Source of the DNA: Clostridia bacterium
GTDB lineage: Bacteria; Bacillota; Clostridia; UMGS1883; UMGS1540
Assembly (NCBI GenBank): GCA_017450025.1
Contig: JAFSYJ010000039.1
Location: 150,681-214,680 of the forward strand
DNA: 64,000 bases
Direction: 5' to 3'
Under the pieces are notes generated by a model, which ran no database searches, had not been told where the DNA came from, and saw only the letters and a list, made by a program, of their open reading frames with translations. Of the stretch, positions 50,084-58,673 are shown piece by piece. The position numbers and the translations under genes were made by a program. Within the stretch, counting starts at the first letter, position 1. Each line of letters opens with the position of its first letter.

Positions 50084-50395
50084 TTATTTATTGGCTAAAT
50101 TTTTTACAAGATTCTCAACAATTTCAAGTTGCTCATCATCTAATTTCTTTAATGATTCATTTATTTTGTTTAATTTTATGGGATTAGCGGAATCGAAATC
50201 AAAAAATTCACTCATAGTTATTCCGAGATAATCGCAGATATACGATAATCCCGATAACGACGGAGTGGCGTTTCCTGTTTCAATATGATTTATATAATTT
50301 GGGTTTTGTCCTATTGCCAAACTCATTTCGCGTGCGGAAACTTTTTTCTTTGTGCGAAGAGTAGCAAGTCGCAATGAAATATCCTTTTCTTCCAT
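50084..50395 (-). CDS. XRE-family helix-turn-helix regulator, 103 aa
   Basis: HTH_3 in VSAREMSLAIGQNPNYINHI (~19-38), followed by helical C-terminal region (LKKLDDEQLEIVENLVKNLA). ATG 50395 follows AAGGAAGGTG; the longer frame is rejected. Divergent from the SLOG-like gene, with a perfect palindrome between them. Similar pairing to 6029/6639. Confidence 0.85.
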   Translation of the reverse strand: MEEKDISLRLATLRTKKKVSAREMSLAIGQNPNYINHIETGNATPSLSGLSYICDYLGITMSEFFDFDSANPIKLNKINESLKKLDDEQLEIVENLVKNLANK

Positions 50396-50420
50396 AGTTA
50401 TCACCTTCCTTATGATATAT

Positions 50421-50442
50421 TTTATCTTACACATAAGATAAA
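50421..50442. promoter_or_regulatory. Perfect operator palindrome for the XRE protein
   Basis: TTTATCTTA (50421-50429), CACA, TAAGATAAA (50434-50442). Nine-bp arms, four-base spacer, between divergent genes. Confidence 0.75.
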
Positions 50443-50469
50443 AATACATCTTAAAAAGTCTTATTTCTA

Positions 50470-50498
50470 TTGCCGTGCGCTTAAATATATGGTATAAT
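50470..50498 (+). promoter_or_regulatory. Promoter of SLOG copy 2
   Basis: TTGCCG (50470-50475) and TATAAT (50493-50498), spacer 17 bp. Confidence 0.6.
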
Positions 50499-50534
50499 AT
50501 AAAAAATACCACATATTAAGTGAGGTCAAATATT

Positions 50535-51020
50535 ATGGAAAACAAGAATAAAACCTGTTGTTTTTTCGGTCACAGAACAGTTAATGTTACTGACGGGTTA
50601 GTAAAAAGTCTGCGTGAAATTATTGAAGATTTGATCGTGTCAAATGGGGTTGATACATTTTTGTTCGGGAGCAACAGCGAATTTAACGATTTGTGCTTGG
50701 CGTGTGTTTCAAAGCTAAAAGAAAAATACCCACACATAAAACGGATTTATGTGAGGGCGGACTCCCCTACATTAAGTGATAATCATATGGCTTTTCTTTT
50801 GAGAAAATACGAATATACATACTACCCACAGCAAATCGCCAATGCGGGGCGAGCGACTTACATAAAGCGGAATTATGAAATGATTGACAAAAGCAATTAT
50901 TGCGTTATTTATTATGACAGTAAATATCTGCCGCAAAGAGGAATAAACAGCGGCACAAAAGTTGCTTATGATTATGCCGCCCAAAAAGGCTTAAAAATTA
51001 TAAATGTTTTTGATTATTAA
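50535..51020 (+). CDS. SLOG-like (DUF1273/YpsA-type) putative nucleotide-binding protein, copy 2
   Basis: 161 residues from ATG 50535 after GAGGT. KTCCFFGHRT (~6-15), GVDTFLFGSNSEFNDLCLAC (~38-57), KRNYEMIDKSNYCVIYYDSK (~116) and a SGTKVAYDYAAQKG end match copy 1 at 6029 in order and spacing, with clear divergence elsewhere. The fold suggests binding of a nucleotide-like ligand. Role unknown; both copies are paired with an XRE gene. Confidence 0.65.
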   Translation: MENKNKTCCFFGHRTVNVTDGLVKSLREIIEDLIVSNGVDTFLFGSNSEFNDLCLACVSKLKEKYPHIKRIYVRADSPTLSDNHMAFLLRKYEYTYYPQQIANAGRATYIKRNYEMIDKSNYCVIYYDSKYLPQRGINSGTKVAYDYAAQKGLKIINVFDY

Positions 51021-51338
51021 AATCATAAAATAAGTAGGGGAGGTTCACGAATCGCCCGTAATCCCTTACCGCCGCTCGAAATATCCACCGCCACGCCACC
51101 CCTTAAATCCACACGGACACGCCCTCGCAACGCTCTCTACCCAAACACACGCCCCCAATTCCCCAAAAACCCGCACACTAAAAAGCGGTTAGCGTAAACT
51201 AACCGCTTTTAAAAACATCTAATATTATATCCATTTAACATCTGCTGCTTCCTTTTACCCTAGCCCTCTGCAAATCAAACCCGTCTTTGCGGTTTTACAC
51301 ATCTTTTATTCACTGTTTCCTCAACCCGTATGGGTGCT
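51021..51338. repeat. Gap with direct repeat copy 2; C-rich, G-poor stretch
   Basis: 51100-51180 is unusually C-rich and G-poor on the plus strand. The 82-bp repeat copy is 51184-51265. The hairpin with T run may serve as terminator. No gene visible. Confidence 0.75.
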
Positions 51339-52703
51339 TCACCTTATCATCTCGGATAGTGCCTCGCGGAGCGTTTTTGCACCGATGAGGTTTGCCGATT
51401 TTGAGACGGCTTTAGCGGCTTTGAGGTTTCCGCTCGGCAGGACTATTGTCTTAAAGCCGAGCTTTTCGCTTTCGGAGACGCGCTTTGCAATGTCGGAGAC
51501 AGAGCGCAGCTCGCCGCCGAGACCGACTTCGCCCAAAAAGAGCATATCGCGCGGGACATCGATACCCTTAAGGCTTGACACCGCCGCCGCGGCGACGGGT
51601 AAATCGGCGGCAGGCTCGTCAAGACGAAGTCCGCCTATAATATTAACATAAACATCGTGTTCCCAAAACTTCAGCCCCAGCCGTTTTTCAAGCACGGCAA
51701 GGAGTAGATTGAGCCTGCCCAAGTCAAAGCCGAGTGCCATTCTGCGCGGCATACCGAAGCCCGTTTTAGCGGCTAAAGACTGCACCTCGGCAAGAATCGG
51801 GCGTGAGCCTTCTATGGCGCAGAACGCGGCAGTTCCCTGACCGTCCTGCGGCCTTTCGGATAACAGCGCAGCGGAGGGGTTTTCCACCTCGCAAAGTCCT
51901 GCGTCGGACATCTCAAAAACGCCTATTTCGTTTGTCGAGCCAAATCTGTTTTTAACGGCGCGCAGAATCCTGTGGCTCTGCCGCCTGTCGCCTTCAAAGT
52001 ATAGAACGCAGTCAACCATATGCTCCAGAACGCGCGGCCCTGCGATAGCGCCGTCTTTTGTGACATGACCCACAAGGAAAACGCACGCCTCGCCCGACTT
52101 GGCAAAGCGCATAAGGCGCATAGTTACCTCGCGCACCTGACTGACGCTGCCCGATGCGCTTCGCAGCTCCGAAGTGTACATAGTCTGAACGGAATCTACG
52201 ATAACGGCGGCAGGCTTGAGCTTTTCGGCATACGCCAGAGCGCGATCGATGTCTGTTTCTGCGAGTATGTAGAGCTTCTTTTCGTGAACTCCGAGCCTGT
52301 CGGCGCGGATTTTTATTTGGCGCGGAGATTCCTCGCCCGATACATATAAAACGCTGCCGTGGGCGCATAGTGCGGTGCAGATTTGGAGAAGTAGCGTTGA
52401 TTTACCAATCCCGGGCTCGCCGCCGACAAGCGTCAAGGATGACGGAACAATGCCGCCGCCCATAACGATATCCAGCTCGCCCACGCCGGTTTTTATGCGC
52501 CTGTCCGAGTCGGCGGAAATAAAATCCACCGCGGTCAAGTCCGAAATATCCGCATTTATGGCAGGTTTTTTCGGATTTTGAGCAGGTTCTTCATCTGTTT
52601 CTTCCTGAAAAGTGTTCCAATTTCCGCAATCGGGGCATTTACCGAGCCACTTGGCTGTTTCGTACCCACATTCGGAGCATACAAATCTTGTTTTTATTTT
52701 CAT
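51339..52703 (-). CDS. radA: DNA repair protein RadA
   Basis: 454 residues. A C4 zinc finger (CSECGYETAKWLGKCPDCGN, ~9-28) is followed by the RecA-like ATPase with GGEPGIGKSTLL (Walker A, ~93), the KNRFGSTNEIG motif (~256) typical of RadA, and a Lon-like C-terminal domain. RadA aids branch migration in homologous recombination. Normal length. It sits downstream of the nucleoside kinase, 3 bp apart. Confidence 0.95.
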   Translation of the reverse strand: MKIKTRFVCSECGYETAKWLGKCPDCGNWNTFQEETDEEPAQNPKKPAINADISDLTAVDFISADSDRRIKTGVGELDIVMGGGIVPSSLTLVGGEPGIGKSTLLLQICTALCAHGSVLYVSGEESPRQIKIRADRLGVHEKKLYILAETDIDRALAYAEKLKPAAVIVDSVQTMYTSELRSASGSVSQVREVTMRLMRFAKSGEACVFLVGHVTKDGAIAGPRVLEHMVDCVLYFEGDRRQSHRILRAVKNRFGSTNEIGVFEMSDAGLCEVENPSAALLSERPQDGQGTAAFCAIEGSRPILAEVQSLAAKTGFGMPRRMALGFDLGRLNLLLAVLEKRLGLKFWEHDVYVNIIGGLRLDEPAADLPVAAAAVSSLKGIDVPRDMLFLGEVGLGGELRSVSDIAKRVSESEKLGFKTIVLPSGNLKAAKAVSKSANLIGAKTLREALSEMIR

Positions 52704-52706
52704 AGC

Positions 52707-54179
52707 TTATACCAATCCGTTTCCGATAAATTCTCTTATGACAGACATAGGCGGCACAAAAGATGCATCAAGCCCGTCAAAGTACGATAAAAGCTCCGAC
52801 AGCCGCTTGCACCTGTAATCGCCGCCGAGTTCCCTGTCGGCGTTTTCGATAAGCGGGAGCGCGATTTTTTTGTAAACGGCAAATTCGTAGCATAAAGACG
52901 AGTTGAAAACTGTGTCGGCGTCGTCTTCGTAGGGGAATACATTTTTGACCTCGCCGCGTGAGATGTTGTCCCAGATTTTAATTGTTTCCGCCGCCGAAAG
53001 CGAGCGAAACTGCGAATCTCTTATAATTCTGCGCAAAAGGCGCGTATCGGTGGGTGAAATCGGGTTAAAATTGTCAAAGCAGAGCGTCGTCAATGCGCTG
53101 CAATACACCTTGTAAAGTGCTTTTGACGGCAAACCGAGCGTGAGCTTTTCGGACAGGGCGTGAATCCCCTCAACGATAAGGACCTCGCTTTTTTTGAGCT
53201 GTATTTTGCGCGCGTTTGGAACGCTTTTGCCGTGTTCAAAGTCGTAGCGCGGAACGCTGACCTCGCCGCCGTTTATAAGAGTGCCCATATCGGCGCGGCA
53301 ACGCTCGTAGTCGAGACATTCGATGCCTTCAAAGTCGTAGTTACCGTTTTCGTCGCGCGGTGCTTTGTCCCTGTCGTAAAAATAGTCGTCAAGATTTATA
53401 ACAAGCGGTGTAATACCGCAGACGCGCAGATGCAGCATAAGGCGCTCTGCAAAGGTCGTTTTGCCCGAGGACGACGGTCCCGAAATCAAAATAATCCTCT
53501 TGTCCAGAATGTCGGACTTTATCGTGTCGGCGATAGAAGCGAGCGTTTTGCCGTGCATAATTTCCGAAATATTTATAAGCTCGCGTATTTTGCCGTTTCG
53601 TATGAGTTCGTTCAGTGCAAAGACATCTTCGGGGCCTGTCAGCTTGCGCCAGGCGTGGTAGTCGTCGATAGTCTTTATTATCTTTTTACCCTGCGAAAAC
53701 GGCGGAAAGCCGTCGTAGTACGGGTGCGGATATTTCAGGAGTAGCCCCGATTCAAAGCATATAAGGTCAAACGAGCCGAGACAGCCTGCGGAGTCAAAAA
53801 TCTCGCCGTAAACGCTGTAAAACCGCCCCGAATCCTCAAAAAGACGGATATTTTCACGCGGGGTAAAGGCTATTTTGCGCGCGGCTTCGTCCTGATGCGC
53901 ACTTTTGAACAGCTGCGCTGCCGCATTGCGTGTGACCTCGGTAGTTTTAAGCGGAAAGTCAGCCGTAATAAGCCTCTGCATCTCATCTTTTATTTGGGCG
54001 GCTGTTTTGGCGCTGACAGGCGACGGGAACTCGATGTAGGTCGAGCGGTTGACGGATTGGCGCACGGAAATCTGTGCGTCCTTTAAAACTCTGTTCAAAG
54101 CCGCAAAAAACACAAGCAAAAGACTGTGGCGGTATTTGCGGTAGCCCTCGTCATTTTTGCATATTTCTTTTGGAGTCAT
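52707..54179 (-). CDS. Uridine kinase-like nucleoside kinase
   Basis: 490 residues from ATG 54179. The N-terminal part (~1-240) resembles ThrRS-like TGS/SAD regions (TAAQIKDEMQRLITADFPLK). The C-terminal kinase holds GPSSSGKTTFAERL (~265), NLDDYFYDRD, and RLLRRIIRDS. This architecture, common in Clostridia, is annotated as nucleoside or uridine kinase. Substrate is not proven. Confidence 0.82.
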   Translation of the reverse strand: MTPKEICKNDEGYRKYRHSLLLVFFAALNRVLKDAQISVRQSVNRSTYIEFPSPVSAKTAAQIKDEMQRLITADFPLKTTEVTRNAAAQLFKSAHQDEAARKIAFTPRENIRLFEDSGRFYSVYGEIFDSAGCLGSFDLICFESGLLLKYPHPYYDGFPPFSQGKKIIKTIDDYHAWRKLTGPEDVFALNELIRNGKIRELINISEIMHGKTLASIADTIKSDILDKRIILISGPSSSGKTTFAERLMLHLRVCGITPLVINLDDYFYDRDKAPRDENGNYDFEGIECLDYERCRADMGTLINGGEVSVPRYDFEHGKSVPNARKIQLKKSEVLIVEGIHALSEKLTLGLPSKALYKVYCSALTTLCFDNFNPISPTDTRLLRRIIRDSQFRSLSAAETIKIWDNISRGEVKNVFPYEDDADTVFNSSLCYEFAVYKKIALPLIENADRELGGDYRCKRLSELLSYFDGLDASFVPPMSVIREFIGNGLV

Positions 54180-54194
54180 CTGTCGCACCCCCTG

Positions 54195-54300
54195 TCGTAA
54201 AGTAATAAGTAATAGGTAATAGTGAATAGGTTTTGAAGAAAATCGCCCCGCGATTTTCCACATCAATTATTCATTATTCACTGTTCATTATTCATTTTCA
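54195..54300. repeat. Family-1 repeat copy between nucleoside kinase and hemZ
   Basis: AAGTAATAAGTAATAGGTAA, AAATCGCCCCGCGATTTTCC and CATTATTCACTGTTCATTAT, complete with both AT-rich arms. Confidence 0.75.
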
Positions 54301-55619
54301 TAAAATTCCGTAATCAATTTCTTTTTTTCTATTATTTTATCAAAATCCGATATGTATAAGTCGGCGTTTTTAAAGTTCGAATATCTTTCGGTACGCGCGC
54401 CGTCCGTAAGCTTGGTCACGCCGCCTGCGCCGAGCGCGATGACAGACGATAAGTCGCCCATAGTGTCTATGTTGAAAATACATTCTCTGCCGCTTTTGGC
54501 GTAGCCGATGTTTTCAAGGTTTGAGACTGTTTTTTTCTGCCTGTATAGGTAATACGGCAAAAGACCTGCGCCGCGGCACTTTAAAAGCGCGTACTCCGTC
54601 ATTTTTACGGCGTCCTCCGAGTACGGCTCTATCCCGCCGCCTGCGCGGCTGCCGCGCTTTACATAAAGCGCGTGAACTGTCACGCCGTCAGGCTTTAAGC
54701 TTAATAGGCTGTCAATACTTTTTTCAAAGTCGCGCGCCTCTTCGTCCTCAAGCCCTGCAATAAGGTCGCAGTTTATGTTGTCAAAGCCGACTTCGCGCGC
54801 TAATTTGTATTTTGCCGTAAAATCCTCCCAAGTATGCGCCCTGCCGATTTTTTGCAAAGTTTCGTTTTTGGCGGTCTGCGGATTTATGCAAATCCTGCCT
54901 GCGCCTGCACTTTTAATAATTTCAAGCTTTTCGCGGTTTATGGTGTCGGGTCTGCCTGCCTCAACGCAGAACTCGTCTGCGCCTTTTGAAAGCACCTGCG
55001 CCTTGCATAAAAGCCGCGCAAGGTTATCTTCTCCGAGCGCGGTCGGAGTGCCGCCGCCGATATAAACCGACCGTATTTTAAGCCCTGCGCTTTTTATGAT
55101 ACCAGTTGTCGCGTCGATTTCGTCGCAAAGCCTGTCTGTGTACTCGCCCTCAAGCCTACGCATCAAAACTGCGTCGTGCGAGATAAAGGAGCAGTACGAG
55201 CATCGCGTCGGGCAAAACGGGATACCGATATATACGGCAATTTCGCCCTGCTTGCTCGCAAGCCGTTCAAATGCCGATGCCGTTTCTTCCATAAGGCTTA
55301 TTTTGGACTCCGACACAAGGTAATCAGCGCGCATTATTTCCCTTGCGCGTGCCTTGTCAGCGCCCTCATCATAAAGCCTGCGGAGAACAAAGTCAGGGCG
55401 GATTCCTGTCAAAATTCCCCACGGCGGAGTGATGCCGCTTATCCCGCGGCACGCCTGCCACACCGCACGCAGAGCGCGCGTTTCCGCGTTGCCCACGGCG
55501 CTTGCCGCCGCGCTTTTGCCCATATAACTGACCGTAGCCGTACACACGCCGCCCTCGTCAGAGAGCGCTATTTCGGCTTTTTTCGGATATTTAAAAAAAA
55601 GTGAAAGTAAGTTTTCCAT
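54288..55619 (-). CDS. hemZ: Oxygen-independent coproporphyrinogen III oxidase-like radical SAM protein (HemZ)
   Basis: 443 residues. The radical-SAM cluster motif is CPTRCSYCSF (~165-174), with the IYIGGGTPTAL segment and an extra N-terminal domain as in HemZ. Ends in VITEFYENE. It may oxidise coproporphyrinogen III in anaerobes, though several HemW/HemZ proteins have other roles. The ATG overlaps the stop of the MBL gene by one base, so translation is coupled. Confidence 0.85.
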   Translation of the reverse strand: MENLLSLFFKYPKKAEIALSDEGGVCTATVSYMGKSAAASAVGNAETRALRAVWQACRGISGITPPWGILTGIRPDFVLRRLYDEGADKARAREIMRADYLVSESKISLMEETASAFERLASKQGEIAVYIGIPFCPTRCSYCSFISHDAVLMRRLEGEYTDRLCDEIDATTGIIKSAGLKIRSVYIGGGTPTALGEDNLARLLCKAQVLSKGADEFCVEAGRPDTINREKLEIIKSAGAGRICINPQTAKNETLQKIGRAHTWEDFTAKYKLAREVGFDNINCDLIAGLEDEEARDFEKSIDSLLSLKPDGVTVHALYVKRGSRAGGGIEPYSEDAVKMTEYALLKCRGAGLLPYYLYRQKKTVSNLENIGYAKSGRECIFNIDTMGDLSSVIALGAGGVTKLTDGARTERYSNFKNADLYISDFDKIIEKKKLITEFYENE

Positions 55620-56233
55620 TAAATAAAGTTCCAGTTTCTTTCCTCAAAATACGGGTTTTGGCGTTTTTCTGTGCCAATGTCGGTCGCGTCGCCGTGACCC
55701 GGGAATACTCTTATATTGTCGGGTAGCTGTGCAAGCGACATAACAGACTTTTTCATAAGCTCTGCGTTTTTGCCGTCAAACTTGCCTATCGTGCCTTCAA
55801 AAAGCGTGTCGCCCGATAAAAGCACATCGCCCGAAAGATAGCAAACGCTCCCCTTCGTGTGACCGGGCGTTTTTATGACCTCAAAGGTTGAGCCGCCTAT
55901 TTTTATCTCGGCTTCCTCCGCGAATAAGTCCGCCGTAAACGGAGCGACAAAAACGCCGTAATCCTCGCCGCAGTTGCCGTCGCCTTCGGTCATTTGCGCG
56001 TCCTCGTGTGAAATCACAATCTTTGCGCCGAGCCTGTCGCGCAGCTCCTTTGCCGCCATGATGTGGTCAAAATGCCCGTGTGTGAGCAGAATATACTTCG
56101 GCACAGCGTTCTCCAGCGCGCCGATAATTTCATCAGCCGCGCCGCCCGGGTCGCATATAATCGCCTCCCCGCCGTCTGTGCAGATGTAGGCGTTTTCTCC
56201 CATAATATTAGTAACTATTTGTTTTATCAGCAT
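55619..56233 (-). CDS. MBL-fold metallo-hydrolase (glyoxalase II-like)
   Basis: 204 residues from ATG 56233 after GGGGGG. The metal site THGHFDHI (~57) is present, with GHTKGSVCYL and a late His in FPGHGDATDIG. The family hydrolyses thioesters such as lactoylglutathione; the true substrate is unknown. Stop overlaps the hemZ start. Confidence 0.88.
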   Translation of the reverse strand: MLIKQIVTNIMGENAYICTDGGEAIICDPGGAADEIIGALENAVPKYILLTHGHFDHIMAAKELRDRLGAKIVISHEDAQMTEGDGNCGEDYGVFVAPFTADLFAEEAEIKIGGSTFEVIKTPGHTKGSVCYLSGDVLLSGDTLFEGTIGKFDGKNAELMKKSVMSLAQLPDNIRVFPGHGDATDIGTEKRQNPYFEERNWNFI

Positions 56234-56251
56234 AACTTGCCCCCCTCTCAA

Positions 56252-56523
56252 CTGTGTGCTACGGGCATTTAACCTCCCGTTTGTATGGGGATAGGAAAAA
56301 ATGTTTCAGAATGGACAAACTGAGCCAAAGCAAAGCTTTGGGTTACCCGAAGGCGTATATAGATACGCCGAGAGGCGAAGTTTGTTCATAGCAAAAAGGC
56401 TTTTTAATAAAAAAATCGAATATATGAGATTTTTTTCTTTATATCTAATTGTTTTTTCCTATAATACTGCGGTTTTATTATTTTGTTGCCTTTTTGCGCT
56501 CTGGACATTTTTAACATCCCCCA
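56252..56523. repeat. Gap with inverted family-3 repeat fragment
   Basis: CAAACTGAGCCAAAGCAAAG...GAGAGGCGAAGTTTGTTCATAGC (about 56317-56392) is the reverse complement of the core of the elements at 1727 and 43243. The rest is AT-rich and empty. Confidence 0.65.
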
Positions 56524-58671
56524 TCAACTGTGCGCTCTTATTATTTTGTAAACTCCGGGAACTGTGTACAATCTCTTTACCAGCGCGTCAAGTAGCTGTG
56601 TATCGGTAACCTCAAGCGTTGTTTCGATAACGGCGAGGTTGTTTTTCATAGTCCGCAGGTTAAGCGCCGCTATGGGTATTTTGTAGTCGCCTATGCCGAG
56701 CGTGACATCGGTCAAAAGACCGCGCCGCGTCGTAGCTTCAATTATAAGGTCGCAAAGGTATCTGCCCTTCGTCTCGTCGGCCCATACACACTCGATAAGA
56801 CGCGCCTTTGCCTTGTCGGGCAGGTTTTGCAGGTTTACGCAGTCCTTGCGGTGAACGCTGACGCCGCGCCCTTTTGTGATAAAGCCGACTATTTCGTCGC
56901 CGGGCAGTGGCGTGCAGCAGCGCGACACGCGCACAAGGCAGTTGTCGATGCCCTTGACGGCGATATTGGAGCCGGGCGCGGGCTTGGGCGGAGCGTCGAG
57001 AACGAGCTCGCTCTCCTGCGATGTAAGCTCGCGGTTGTATTCCTTAAGTTTAGACGCGACCTTGCTTGCCTGAACGCTGCCAAAGCCGATAGCGGCGTAT
57101 AGGTCGTCGAGGTTTGCGTAGCCAAAGCGCCGCAGATATTGCTCCAGATACTCCTTTTTCATAAGCGTTTGGAGCGGAATACCGAGCTTTTTGGCTTCTT
57201 TTTCTATTGATTCTCTGCCTATTTCTATATTCTTTTCGCGGTTTTCCTTTTTAAACCATTGATTTATTTTGCTTTTAGCCTGCGAGGTCTTGCAAATAGC
57301 AAGCCAATCCCTGCTCGGGCCGTGAACATTGGGCGAGGTTATGATTTCGACGATGTCGCCTGTTTTGAGCTTGTAGTCTATCGGCACTATTTTGGAGTTA
57401 ACGCGCGCGCCCTGCATTTTGCAGCCTATCGCCGAGTGAATGGCAAACGCAAAGTCGATGGGCGTAGAGCCTGCGGGCAGGTTAATAACATCGCCGCGCG
57501 GCGTGAACACGAAAACCTCGTCGGCGAAGAGGTCGATTTTGAGCGTTTCCATAAAGTCCTCGGCGTTGTCGAGGTCCTTTTGAATATCGAGAAGCTGGCG
57601 AATCCAGGCGATGTTTTGGTCGGTCTTGTCTATTTTGCCGCCTTCCTTGTAGCGCCAGTGCGCCGCGATACCGAGTTCGGCAGTTTGGTGCATCTCGTGG
57701 GTGCGTATCTGAATTTCGCACGGCTTGCCCTCGGGTCCTATAACTGTCGAATGGAGCGAGCGGTACATATTGGGCTTGGGCATAGCGATATAATCCTTAA
57801 ACCGCCCCGGCATCGGCATATACATTTCGTGGACCATACCGAGAACGGCGTAACATTCGTTTATGGTGTTCACGATAACGCGCACGGCAAAAAGGTCGTA
57901 TATCTCGTCTATCGACTTGTTTTGCGTGTACATCTTGCGGTAAATCGAATAAATATTCTTTGCTCTGCCGTAAACGGTTGCCTCAATGCCGATAGCGTCG
58001 AGCTTTTCTTTAAGCACGGCAACGATGTCGTCTATATACTTTTCGCGTGCTGTTTTTTTCTGTTTTATGTTTTCTGCTATCTCGTAATAAGCCACGCTGT
58101 CGAGGTAGCGGAGCGACATATCCTCAAGCTCGCTCTTGATAGACTGAATACCGAGCCTGTGCGCGAGAGGCGCATAAACCTCCAGCGTTTCGCGCGCTTT
58201 TATCCTCTGCTTTTCGGGCGGGATATTGCGAAGTGTACGCATATTGTGCAGTCTGTCTGCAAGCTTAATCAGTATAACGCGCACATCTTTAGCCATAGCC
58301 AAAAACATCTTTCTGAGGCTTTCTATCTGCTGTTCTTCCTTGTTTGTGAACTGTATCAAATCAAGCTTTGTAACGCCGTCAACGAGCATTGCGACTTCTG
58401 CGCCAAATTGATCCGAAATCTCCTGCAGGGTGCAGGAGGTATCCTCCACAACATCGTGCAGAATAGCCGCGATAACGGCGCTTGAATCCATCTGCAAATC
58501 AGCCAGAATATGAGCGACCTCAAGCGGATGCGTAATGTACGGCTCGCCCGACACTCTTTTTTGGTCACGGTGCAGCTCGCGCGCAAATTCATAAGCCCTC
58601 TGCAGCTTATCAAAGTCGGCATTCGGACCGTATGCTTTAATTTTTTCAACTAAACCTTCGTAAGTGTTCAT
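56524..58671 (-). CDS. relA: Bifunctional (p)ppGpp synthetase/hydrolase (RelA/SpoT)
   Basis: 715 residues. HD hydrolase (~30-180; ITHPLEVAHIL, LHDVVEDT, RLHNMRTL), synthetase (~230-350; YGRAKNIYSIYRKM), TGS (~400-460), helical, then ACT domain at the end. All expected parts are present, so it likely both makes and degrades the alarmone (p)ppGpp. It controls the stringent response. It is 2 bp downstream of recJ, on the same strand. Confidence 0.96.
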   Translation of the reverse strand: MNTYEGLVEKIKAYGPNADFDKLQRAYEFARELHRDQKRVSGEPYITHPLEVAHILADLQMDSSAVIAAILHDVVEDTSCTLQEISDQFGAEVAMLVDGVTKLDLIQFTNKEEQQIESLRKMFLAMAKDVRVILIKLADRLHNMRTLRNIPPEKQRIKARETLEVYAPLAHRLGIQSIKSELEDMSLRYLDSVAYYEIAENIKQKKTAREKYIDDIVAVLKEKLDAIGIEATVYGRAKNIYSIYRKMYTQNKSIDEIYDLFAVRVIVNTINECYAVLGMVHEMYMPMPGRFKDYIAMPKPNMYRSLHSTVIGPEGKPCEIQIRTHEMHQTAELGIAAHWRYKEGGKIDKTDQNIAWIRQLLDIQKDLDNAEDFMETLKIDLFADEVFVFTPRGDVINLPAGSTPIDFAFAIHSAIGCKMQGARVNSKIVPIDYKLKTGDIVEIITSPNVHGPSRDWLAICKTSQAKSKINQWFKKENREKNIEIGRESIEKEAKKLGIPLQTLMKKEYLEQYLRRFGYANLDDLYAAIGFGSVQASKVASKLKEYNRELTSQESELVLDAPPKPAPGSNIAVKGIDNCLVRVSRCCTPLPGDEIVGFITKGRGVSVHRKDCVNLQNLPDKAKARLIECVWADETKGRYLCDLIIEATTRRGLLTDVTLGIGDYKIPIAALNLRTMKNNLAVIETTLEVTDTQLLDALVKRLYTVPGVYKIIRAHS

Positions 58672-58673
58672 AT

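Noticed and set aside
49678-51265. Integron attC-like sites from the GCGGTTAG/CTAACCGC hairpins
   Set aside because: The core does not fit the GTTRRRY consensus, no integron integrase is seen, and the hairpins look like terminators within a direct repeat.
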